Assembly: GCF_014287895.1 (NCBI RefSeq)
Contig: NZ_JACOPP010000006.1
Coordinates: 72,808 to 136,807 of the forward strand
Reading direction: 5' to 3'
Source of the DNA: Lawsonibacter hominis
GTDB lineage: Bacteria > Bacillota > Clostridia > Oscillospirales > Oscillospiraceae
DNA: 64,000 nucleotides
In this document: in pieces, positions 57,866-64,000 of the stretch
How positions within the stretch are numbered: position 1 is the first letter of the stretch
How the letters are laid out: every line of letters starts with the position of its first letter
Program-made: the position numbers and the translations under genes
Notes under the pieces: generated by a model
What the model was told of the DNA's origin: nothing
Databases searched by the model: none
What the model saw: only the letters and a program-made list of their open reading frames with translations

Positions 57866-59242
57866 ATGAGTGAGATTGCAAAACGGGAGCACGGCGCCAT
57901 CGATATGACTCAGGGCTCGCCCACCCGGCTGATCGTGGCCTTTTCCCTGCCGCTGCTGCTGGGAAACGTTCTGCAGCAGCTGTACAATATGGTGGATTCC
58001 ATCGTGGTGGGCCAGTTTGTGGGCGCTTCCGCACTGACCGCCGTCGGCACCGGGTTCCCCATCATCTTTTTGCTTGCCTCTCTGTTTATCGGCTTCGCCA
58101 TGGGCGCAACCGTCATGATCGCCCAGTACATCGGAGCCGGGGACAAACAGAGCGTGGCGCGCACGGTGGATACCATCTACAGCGCGCTGCTGGCGGCCAT
58201 CGTGCCGCTGTCCCTGCTGGGAGTGGTGCTGACCACGCCCCTGCTGACCCTGATCCGGGTGCCTGTAGAGGCCTTTGACCAGGCGCGGGTCTATTGTATC
58301 GTGGTCTTCCTGGGCGGGATCGGCTCGCTGGGCTATAACGTAAACGCCGGTATTCTCCAGGGGCTGGGGGATTCCAAGACGCCCCTGCTGTTTCTGGCGG
58401 TTGCCAGCGTCATCAATATCGTGCTGGACCTGCTGTTTGTCCTGGTCTTCCGCTGGGCGGTGTTCGGCGTGGCTCTGGCGACCATCATCGGTCAGGCCTG
58501 TTCCTGGATCTTCGGCATTTTCTATATCAACCGGAAATACAACTTTCTGCACATCCGCCTGTTCCAAATCAGGGTCGACCGGAAGCTGCTGGGCCAGATC
58601 ATCCGGCTGGGGGTCCCTTCGGCCATCCAGCAGTGCCAGTTCTCCGTGGCGATCCTCATCATGCAGGCGCTGATCAACGGCTTCGGCAACGACTTTGCCG
58701 CCGGATTTGCCGCCGCCAACAAGATCGACTCCTTTGCGTTCATGCCCATTCAGTCTTTTTCCACCGCAACCACCACCTATGTGGGGCAGAACATGGGGGC
58801 TGGACGGCTGGACCGGGTGCAGCGCGGCGCTCGTCGTGCTATGTTGCTGAGCACAGTGGTCTGCATCGCCATTACCGCTTTGGTCATCCCCTTCCGCCGG
58901 GAGCTGCTGATGCTGTTCAACCGGGAGAGCGCGGTGGTGGCCGCCGGAGAGGCCTACCTGCTGCGGGTGCTGACCCCGATGTTCGTGCTGGCCGTGATGT
59001 TCATCCTCAGCAGCGTCCTGCGCGGCGCCGGCGCCACCATGGTTCCCATGGTGGCCTCGGTTATCGCTCTTTGGGGGGCGCGGGTGCCTGCCGCCTATCT
59101 GCTGGCTTACTTTTTCGGTCCGGAGGAGCTCTATTGGTCGTATCTGATCGGCTGGGTCCTGGGGCTGTTCATCTGCCTGGCGGCCTATCTTCGGGGCCGC
59201 TGGAAGGAAAAGTGCGTGGTAGCGGAGGAGAACGTGGAATGA
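57866..59242 (+). CDS. MATE-family efflux transporter
   Basis: 458 aa, 12 helices in two halves. Opening TQGSPTRLIVAFSLPLLLGNVLQQLYNMVDSIVVGQFVG is diagnostic of the DinF/NorM branch. Exports cationic compounds by Na+ or H+ antiport; substrate unknown. GGAG at 57847-57850 is the ribosome site. Stop overlaps the next start (ATGA). Confidence 0.95.
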   Translation: MSEIAKREHGAIDMTQGSPTRLIVAFSLPLLLGNVLQQLYNMVDSIVVGQFVGASALTAVGTGFPIIFLLASLFIGFAMGATVMIAQYIGAGDKQSVARTVDTIYSALLAAIVPLSLLGVVLTTPLLTLIRVPVEAFDQARVYCIVVFLGGIGSLGYNVNAGILQGLGDSKTPLLFLAVASVINIVLDLLFVLVFRWAVFGVALATIIGQACSWIFGIFYINRKYNFLHIRLFQIRVDRKLLGQIIRLGVPSAIQQCQFSVAILIMQALINGFGNDFAAGFAAANKIDSFAFMPIQSFSTATTTYVGQNMGAGRLDRVQRGARRAMLLSTVVCIAITALVIPFRRELLMLFNRESAVVAAGEAYLLRVLTPMFVLAVMFILSSVLRGAGATMVPMVASVIALWGARVPAAYLLAYFFGPEELYWSYLIGWVLGLFICLAAYLRGRWKEKCVVAEENVE

Positions 59243-59805
59243 AGCTCCTTTTGGCCCGCCACGGTGAGACCGACTGGAACGCCCGGGGCCAGATCCAGGG
59301 ACAGTCCGATCCCGGTCTGAACGAGACCGGGCGGGCACAGGCCAGGGCGCTGGCCCGCCGGCTGGAAGAGACCGGCGTACCCCTCCGGCGGCTCTATACC
59401 AGCCCGCAGAAACGTTCTGCCGAGACGGCGGCCATCGTAGGTGCGTGCCTGGGGATAGAAGCCGAGGCGGTAGAGGGGCTGCGGGAGATTTGTTTTGGCG
59501 TATGGGAAGGCCATTGCTGGGAAGAGATCGCGGCGCTGTGGCCCCATTCCTACGAGGCGTACGCCGCCGACCGCCTGCGCTCCCGCCCGCCGGAAGGGGA
59601 GAGCTATGCCGAACTGCTGGAACGGGTGCTGCCTGCGCTGCGGAAGATTGCCGCAGGGGAGGGAAGCGCCCTGGTAGTGGCGCACAGCGCCGTCATCAAG
59701 GCGGTGCTCTGCCATCTGGACGGGGCGGATTTCCGACAGATCAACCGCCTGTATCCGTTGGGAAACGCCGACTGGGTGAGCCTGGACGGCGATCGATTCC
59801 TATAA
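59239..59805 (+). CDS. Histidine phosphatase (phosphoglycerate mutase-like)
   Basis: 188 aa. Catalytic RHGETDWN at residues ~7-14, RLYTSPQKRSAETA, and the second His in VVAHSAVIKAVL. Length and motifs fit CobC/GpmB-like phosphatases. Whether it acts on alpha-ribazole phosphate, sugar phosphates or other molecules is not clear; no cobalamin genes are nearby. 26 bp before the GuaA-like paralogue. Confidence 0.92.
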   Translation: MKLLLARHGETDWNARGQIQGQSDPGLNETGRAQARALARRLEETGVPLRRLYTSPQKRSAETAAIVGACLGIEAEAVEGLREICFGVWEGHCWEEIAALWPHSYEAYAADRLRSRPPEGESYAELLERVLPALRKIAAGEGSALVVAHSAVIKAVLCHLDGADFRQINRLYPLGNADWVSLDGDRFL

Positions 59806-59830
59806 AATAGTATATGATGGAGGGACTGCA

Positions 59831-61120
59831 ATGAAGCAGGACATGATCCTTATCCTGGACCTGGGCAGCGAACAGAACGCCCAGATTGCCCGGGAGATCC
59901 GCGCCCTGGGCGTGTACAGCGAGATCCATCCCCACGACATCACCCTGGCGGAGGTAAAGGCGCTGCCCAATGTGAAGGGCATTATCCTCAACGGCGGACC
60001 CAACCGGGTGGTAGACGGCGTGGAGGTGGACGTCTCACGGGACATCTACAATTGCGACGTGCCGGTGCTGCTGGCCGACCACAAGGGGGACGCACCCTGG
60101 CCTGCGGACGAAGCGGAGCGCGGACGGGCGCTTTCCAACTTTGTGTTCGGGGTATGCGGGGCCCAGGCCAACTGGAACATGGAAAACTTTATCGCCGACC
60201 AGGTGGAGCTCATCCGCCGTCAGGTGGGGGACAGAAACGTCCTTCTGGCCCTGTCCGGCGGGGTGGATTCCTCTGTGGTGGCGGCGCTGCTCATCAAGGC
60301 CATCGGCAAGCAGCTCACCTGCGTGCACGTCAACCACGGCCTGCTGCGTAAGGGCGAGCCGGAGCAGGTGGTACAGGTCTTCCGGGATCAGATGGACGCC
60401 AACCTGATCTATGTGGACGCGGTGGACCGCTTTCTGGACAAGCTGGCTGGTGTGGCGGAGCCCGAGCAGAAGCGGAAGATCATCGGCGCAGAGTTTATCC
60501 GCGTCTTTGAGGAGGAGGCCCGCAAGCTGGAGGGCATCGACTTTTTGGCGCAGGGCACCATCTATCCGGATATCATTGAATCGGGCACCAAGACCGCCAA
60601 GGCGGTGAAGGCCCACCACAATGTGGGCGGCCTGCCGGAGGATCTGAAATTCGAACTGGTGGAACCGCTGAAGATGCTCTTCAAGGATGAGGTGCGCGCT
60701 TGCGGCGCGGCGTTGGGCCTGCCGGACTCAATGGTATACCGCCAGCCGTTTCCTGGTCCCGGCCTTGGGGTGCGCTGCCTGGGCGCCATCACCCGGGACC
60801 GGCTGGAGGCCGTGCGCGCCTCCGACGCGATCCTGCGGGAGGAGTTTGCCGCCGCGGGCCTGGATGGCAAGGTGTGGCAGTACTTTACCGTGGTGCCCGA
60901 CTTCAAGTCGGTGGGCGTGCGGGACAATAAGCGTACGTTCGACTGGCCGGTGATCCTTCGGGCAGTCAATACCGTGGACGCCATGACCGCCACCGTGGAG
61001 GACGTGCCCTTCCCGCTGCTGCAAAAAATTACGGCGCGGATCACCGCCGAGGTGGAGGGCGTCAACCGGGTCCTCTATGATCTGACGCCGAAGCCCACCG
61101 GCACTATTGAGTGGGAATGA
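59831..61120 (+). CDS. GMP synthase paralogue lacking the amidotransferase catalytic site
   Basis: 429 aa, ~84 shorter than guaA at 1495. The N-terminal Rossmann start is retained (MILILDLGSEQNAQIAREIR, IILNGGPNRVVDG), but where guaA has VLGICYG with the nucleophile this protein has VLLADHKGD, and the segment bearing the His and Glu is gone. The ATP pyrophosphatase half is intact: SGGVDSS (142-148), IIGAEFIRVFEEEARK, RQPFPGPGLG and terminal TIEWE. It may use free ammonia or an outside glutaminase. GGAGGGACTGCA precedes the ATG. Its 3' end is also an att site. Confidence 0.93.
   Translation: MKQDMILILDLGSEQNAQIAREIRALGVYSEIHPHDITLAEVKALPNVKGIILNGGPNRVVDGVEVDVSRDIYNCDVPVLLADHKGDAPWPADEAERGRALSNFVFGVCGAQANWNMENFIADQVELIRRQVGDRNVLLALSGGVDSSVVAALLIKAIGKQLTCVHVNHGLLRKGEPEQVVQVFRDQMDANLIYVDAVDRFLDKLAGVAEPEQKRKIIGAEFIRVFEEEARKLEGIDFLAQGTIYPDIIESGTKTAKAVKAHHNVGGLPEDLKFELVEPLKMLFKDEVRACGAALGLPDSMVYRQPFPGPGLGVRCLGAITRDRLEAVRASDAILREEFAAAGLDGKVWQYFTVVPDFKSVGVRDNKRTFDWPVILRAVNTVDAMTATVEDVPFPLLQKITARITAEVEGVNRVLYDLTPKPTGTIEWE
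61109..61118 (+). repeat. att repeat, left copy (GuaA paralogue 3' end)
   Basis: GAGTGGGAAT, identical to the core of attL at 3025 and to 63620-63629. Confidence 0.7.
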
Positions 61121-61248
61121 CCGTGAAAACGGTGCAAACCCGTATGAATACAGGCTTTTTTGCCCATCAATGTGGCTCTTAATACTGGATTGATACTATT
61201 CGTGTCCGCCCGGTACGCTCAAGAGAATAATCACAAAGGGACAAGCAA

Positions 61249-61289
61249 AACCGCCCTGCTGAACGACAAATTCAGCAGGGCGGTTTTTT
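61249..61289 (+). terminator. Rho-independent terminator after the GuaA paralogue
   Basis: 15-bp stem (61249-61263 with 61271-61285) followed by a run of T. Like guaA, the paralogue now uses a terminator inside the inserted element. Confidence 0.85.
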
Positions 61290-61296
61290 GCTTGCC

Positions 61297-61560
61297 TTAT
61301 TTATTTTTCCGACATGGAACATAGTTGTCAAATCTCTGGCTGTCATCGCAAGTCCTCAGCCAGTTGCGTTTCCATTCAACGTATTCCTCTCCGGTGATTT
61401 CCCCAGTGTGAAGCTCCTGCTGGCGCAAGGCTATTCCCGCATGAACTTGTCCACAAGGCCGTACTGAAAATAAATCCCCACGGGGGCATAGGAAGGCCGA
61501 TCGTCGTTGTCGCTGTATCGACGGCGGTATCATCGGAGGCCCCTGTCTTGCCAGAATTGC
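61297..61560 (-). pseudogene. C-terminal fragment of a mobile-element gene
   Basis: Minus strand frame ends with ALRQQELHTGEITGEEYVEWKRNWLRTCDDSQRFDN, a tail common to small proteins in Lachnospiraceae integrative elements (a G-E-I-T..E-Y..W-K..W..TCDD pattern). No N-terminal domain or start signal remains, so it is a fragment. Confidence 0.4.
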
Positions 61561-61615
61561 GAACGAGCTGAAACAGGCGGATAGCGCCGGGGGTATCCTC
61601 GTCCAGCGAGAAGAA

Positions 61616-61786
61616 TGTCCTCATGGAGAACAAGTCCGGCTGATCTCCGCCGACTGTGAGCGGGTCAAGCGGGCCTTTGGCCCCGAGCAGATAGAAGCGG
61701 CGATAGTTTCTGACAGGCAGAGGGAGCAGGTGGAAAAAATGCGAAAGCGGGCTGCAAGGCAGAAATCCAGATTAGATGTGCGATAA
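61616..61786 (+). pseudogene. Fragment of an element gene, C-terminal part
   Basis: Plus strand frame CPHGEQVRLISADCERVKRAFGPEQIEAAI..KSRLDVR is open to a TAA at 61786 but has no start codon with a ribosome site. Basic helical tail; family not recognised. The frame overlaps neighbouring rubble. Confidence 0.3.
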
Positions 61787-61810
61787 TTACTAAAATTTAG
61801 AAAAATATGC

Positions 61811-61843
61811 AAGGGCCGCCCCCGGTCGGGCGGCCCTTGTTTC
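61811..61843 (-). terminator. Terminator of the sigma/anti-sigma operon
   Basis: AAGGGCCGCCC pairs with GGGCGGCCCTT just past the stop at 61858. T-rich on the minus strand after it. Confidence 0.7.
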
Positions 61844-61857
61844 TGCTGTAACACACG

Positions 61858-62805
61858 TTACTCATTTACAGTTAGAGAGAGATGATCCAGAATATCTTCC
61901 ACTTCGTCCGTGGTCGAATATGCGCCATACAGGCTAACGGTGGCATGGCTTGTGCGGCACTCTGCCCAAACATTTCCGTTGTCCATTGTAATCAGGAACT
62001 CATAGCCATCGACAGACGTGTAATAGTAAGAGGTTTCAAAACTACCATCAACGATATAAGACTGGCCAAAATAGTTGGCTTGTGCGATATTGTAGATTGA
62101 TAGATCGACATATCCGCTTCCATCTTTCTTTGCGTAGAGTGCATCAAATATCTCGCTGACATAATTACCCTTTGCATCGGACACGACAAAGGAGAAATTG
62201 GCATCCGGGACGTAATCATACTGTTCGTGCATCCATCCTAAATCAAAGGTTACACGGCCTGTCATGGTGTCCAAAAGGTTTGCGGGGTTTTCGGCGGTAT
62301 ACTCCATTTTTTCTGCGCCATCCTCCCGACTAACGCAGCGGCTGCGGAGAGTGGGGTCACTGCTCAAAACCTCAGCAGAGTCCCACTGGGAGTATTCCGA
62401 TACCACTCCGCCGTTAATGCTGTCACCTACGTCCCAATCGTCCGACTTAAATCGAGCAGATTCTGTCATTTCGTCCAAAGCGGCGGGCGGGTTTCCGCCA
62501 GAACCTGTGATAGCAACAGCACCAGGGGCGCCATTTTCGCTTGAAGACACAGGAATGTTATCCGCACTGGACACGATAATGTCGTTTCTGAACAGATGCA
62601 CCACCGCAGCGGCAGCGGTCAGTGTTAATACCATCATCATAACAACAGCAGCGGCAATCAATGGCATACGAGATTTTAAGGTTGCTTTTTTCATAGGAAT
62701 GTCCTCCGATTGTTTTTGGTAGGAGGAAAGCTGAGAACGAATGCGCTCCCGGCTCTCCTGCGGCAATTTCAACTCATCAGAAATGCGCTTGAAGTTTCGC
62801 TCCAT
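61858..62805 (-). CDS. Probable anti-sigma membrane protein
   Basis: 315 aa. Cytosolic N-terminus (~1-45, ERNFKRISDELKLPQESRERIRSQL), a membrane helix (~50-70, MPLIAAAVVMMMVLTLTAAAAVV) and an extracytosolic domain rich in Tyr and Asp (DANFSFVVSDAKGNYVSEIFDALYAKKDGSGYVDL). Topology and 1-bp spacing from the ECF gene make it the likely anti-sigma factor. It starts at ATG 62805 after GGGGGG. Distant in sequence from the DUF4179 protein at 31966. Confidence 0.75.
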   Translation of the reverse strand: MERNFKRISDELKLPQESRERIRSQLSSYQKQSEDIPMKKATLKSRMPLIAAAVVMMMVLTLTAAAAVVHLFRNDIIVSSADNIPVSSSENGAPGAVAITGSGGNPPAALDEMTESARFKSDDWDVGDSINGGVVSEYSQWDSAEVLSSDPTLRSRCVSREDGAEKMEYTAENPANLLDTMTGRVTFDLGWMHEQYDYVPDANFSFVVSDAKGNYVSEIFDALYAKKDGSGYVDLSIYNIAQANYFGQSYIVDGSFETSYYYTSVDGYEFLITMDNGNVWAECRTSHATVSLYGAYSTTDEVEDILDHLSLTVNE

Positions 62806-62806
62806 A

Positions 62807-63265
62807 TCAATCCCCCCCAAGTTGCTTTTTTAGGATGCTTTTGGCACGATACAATCTCATGGAAACAGCTGAGATGCTGATGTGTAAAAATTTTGAGATT
62901 TCCCGAAATGAGTAGCCCTCAAAATAATGCAAGCTCACAACGGCCCTATACTTTTCCGGCAACTCCATAACGGCATGAACTATGTCCCGATTCTCCGGCT
63001 GTACCGACAGAACAACCTCATCTAAAGAAATAGCTTCATGCTTCTTCGCTGCAGTGAGAAGGTTTTTGCAATGGTTAATCGTGACCTTGGTTAGAAACGC
63101 ACGCTCTTTCCCGGGGTAAATGATCATACTGCTTTCCAGTAGTTTGAGAAATACAGTCTGCACAACATCTTCCGCTTCCTGTGGGGAACGCAGATAACTG
63201 AGAGCGATGCGATACACCATGTCCGCATAACGGTCAAAGAGTACCAGCACAGTTTCTTGCTCCAT
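62807..63265 (-). CDS. ECF-type RNA polymerase sigma factor
   Basis: 152 aa. Region 2 (LVLFDRYADMVYRIALSYLRSPQEAEDVVQTVFLKLL) and region 4 (LPEKYRAVVSLHYFEGYSFREISKFLHISISAVSMRLYRAKSIL). AAGGAAGGGGG before ATG 63265. Makes the second sigma/anti-sigma pair in this window. AT-rich and in the decayed element, so acquired. Confidence 0.92.
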   Translation of the reverse strand: MEQETVLVLFDRYADMVYRIALSYLRSPQEAEDVVQTVFLKLLESSMIIYPGKERAFLTKVTINHCKNLLTAAKKHEAISLDEVVLSVQPENRDIVHAVMELPEKYRAVVSLHYFEGYSFREISKFLHISISAVSMRLYRAKSILKKQLGGD

Positions 63266-63373
63266 CGGCGCACCCCCTTCCTTTCCTTTTGAGGCCTCAT
63301 CAATATAACAATTGGGTAAGTCCAATTAGCACAACATTTATAAAATACTTTTTGAATATTTCTCTTATTGATA

Positions 63374-63393
63374 ATGCTATTATACAATAGCAT
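63374..63393. promoter_or_regulatory. Palindromic operator candidate upstream of the sigma gene
   Basis: ATGCTATT and AATAGCAT arms around ATAC, a perfect 8+8 repeat ~110 bp before the sigma start. The 473 bp between the sigma gene and the transposase hold otherwise only att, arm-type and hairpin sequences. Confidence 0.5.
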
Positions 63394-63486
63394 ATTTACT
63401 TTTATCTTCAAGTTCAAGTCGAGGTTCTACCTCAATTTGAGGGAAGTTTTGATAGTGATCATTTAGGGGTTGAAACCCTTGCAATC

Positions 63487-63528
63487 CCTCGTTTTCTGTG
63501 ATACTATTTTGATACTAAGAAAACGAGG
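63487..63528. repeat. Hairpin enclosing candidate arm-type sites
   Basis: CCTCGTTTTCT (63487-63497) pairs with AGAAAACGAGG (63518-63528). The TGATACTATT motif repeats lie in the loop. Confidence 0.55.
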
Positions 63529-63619
63529 TGCCCCAAATAACTGGTGAAACATTAATATATTTGCGAATGTTTTGCTCGTGAAATCACCTCAAATACACTC
63601 CCATATATCTGAATTTGCC

Positions 63620-63632
63620 GAGTGGGAATAAA
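63620..63632 (+). repeat. att repeat, right copy
   Basis: GAGTGGGAATAAA, identical over 13 bp except the final bases to the guaA end (3025-3037). Confidence 0.7.
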
Positions 63633-63694
63633 ATAGAAAATCCCCGGAAGCCTTGAAAAATGAACAGGACCAGTAAAAACGGGCAGTGACAAAA

Positions 63695-63733
63695 GACCCC
63701 CTGATGTAGGAAAATAAACTACATCGGGGGGTC
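63695..63733 (+). other. Hairpin before the transposase start
   Basis: GACCCCCTGATGTA pairs with TACATCGGGGGGTC (one mismatch). Hairpins like this shield IS transposase genes from read-through translation. Confidence 0.5.
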
Positions 63734-63738
63734 CTGTT

Positions 63739-64000
63739 ATGGGGAAACGGAATTACACACACGTTCAAGCGTTGCTGCCTGAAATCAAGGCTATGCCGGC
63801 AGAGGGAAAAACGCAGCGGGAAGTTGCGGGATACTATGGCTTCCAGAATAAGCAGGTGGTGAAAAGGCTGCTTGAGCGGGGGCGGAGAAAAGAACGCAAG
63901 CTGGAAGCCGGGATCCTTCCACGTCCAAAAGGACGGCCAAGGAAAGATGCTGCTCCCAGAGACATTGCAGCAGAGCAGGCCTGTGAGATCCAGCGACTGC
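63739..64000 (+). CDS. IS3-type transposase OrfA, start only
   Basis: Begins ATG 63739 (GKRNYTHVQALLPEIKAM) and runs off the window edge without a stop, at least 87 codons. The helix-turn-helix GKTQREVAGYYGFQNKQVVKRLLERGRRKER matches OrfA of IS3-family elements in Firmicutes (GMTQREIAERLGL-like). Insertion sits just right of the second att copy. The right end and orfB lie outside the window. Confidence 0.7.
   Translation, partial: MGKRNYTHVQALLPEIKAMPAEGKTQREVAGYYGFQNKQVVKRLLERGRRKERKLEAGILPRPKGRPRKDAAPRDIAAEQACEIQRL

Larger units (their letters stand above)
61109..63632 (+). mobile_element. Decayed integrative element in the 3' end of the GuaA paralogue
   Basis: ~2.5 kb, AT-rich, bounded by GAGTGGGAAT at 61109 and GAGTGGGAATAAA at 63620. 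Candidate arm-type motifs TGATACTATT occur at 61191-61200 and 63499-63508 (plus a TGATACTA repeat to 63517). It keeps an ECF sigma/anti-sigma pair and gene fragments but has no integrase, so it is a remnant or a satellite depending on another integrase. Confidence 0.65.

Noticed and set aside
57821..59338. 505-codon minus-strand frame across the MATE gene
   Set aside because: Antisense shadow; the plus strand encodes a textbook MATE transporter.
1..64000. CRISPR arrays, tRNA and rRNA genes
   Set aside because: No regularly spaced repeats and no cloverleaf or rRNA-like stretch was found on reading both strands, though short RNAs could be missed by eye.

Overview
The window is 64 kb of a GC-rich bacterial chromosome, most likely a gut Clostridia of the Oscillospiraceae type (Flavonifractor/Lawsonibacter-like). 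That placement is inference. It rests on Firmicutes-style AGGAGG ribosome sites, consensus sigma-A promoters with 17-bp spacers, a leucine-type T-box leader, a YtrA-type GntR/ABC operon, DUF1538/P-II genes and an extra GuaA-like paralogue. No rRNA, tRNA or CRISPR array was seen.

Layout. 1-3036: end of carB, then guaA. 3025-12041: a ~9-kb low-GC integrative mobilizable element in the 3' end of guaA, with tyrosine integrase, XRE regulator, Xis-like protein, RepA-like ATPase, candidate oriT, MobV relaxase, lipoprotein cargo and an XRE/membrane-protein module, bounded by imperfect 12-bp att repeats. 12.1-14.4 kb: ogt, cdd and an MFS exporter. 14.5-15.9 kb: a very AT-rich islet (XRE regulator, DUF2178-like and SdpI-like membrane proteins). 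16-19.4 kb: polysaccharide deacetylase lipoprotein and an apbE/NusG_II/Gx set resembling part of a flavin-based extracytosolic electron-transfer locus. 19.5-22.9 kb: Cys-rich peptide, cold-shock protein, ddl, murF. 23-31.4 kb: mtnA, ABC-F ATPase, YdcF-like protein, prfA, Sua5/TsaC, coaE, M18 aminopeptidase. 31.4-33.4 kb: ECF sigma and DUF4179 genes bracketed by a 74-bp duplication. 34-40.9 kb: TepA/ClpP-like protein, a peptide/nickel-type ABC importer without ATPase genes, DUF1538 transporter and double P-II protein. 41-43.8 kb: HTH regulator and T-box-controlled leuA. 43.9-47.7 kb: a GntR-controlled ABC operon. 48-54.5 kb: rhomboid, MBL-fold lipoprotein, gltX, trpS, a MraY/WecA-family transferase and wecB. 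54.6-56.5 kb: unknown genes. 56.6-61.1 kb: phosphodiesterase, coaX, MATE exporter, histidine phosphatase and a second GuaA-like gene lacking the amidotransferase catalytic residues. 61.1-63.6 kb: a decayed element in the 3' end of that paralogue, carrying an ECF sigma/anti-sigma pair. 63.7-64 kb: start of an IS3-type transposase.

The strongest themes are two guaA-family genes that have each received a mobile element at the same GAGTGGGAAT site, and the degenerate GMP synthase paralogue. ECF sigma/anti-sigma pairs occur twice, both within repeat-bounded segments. Functional calls come from reading the translated sequence for family motifs; no database search was run.
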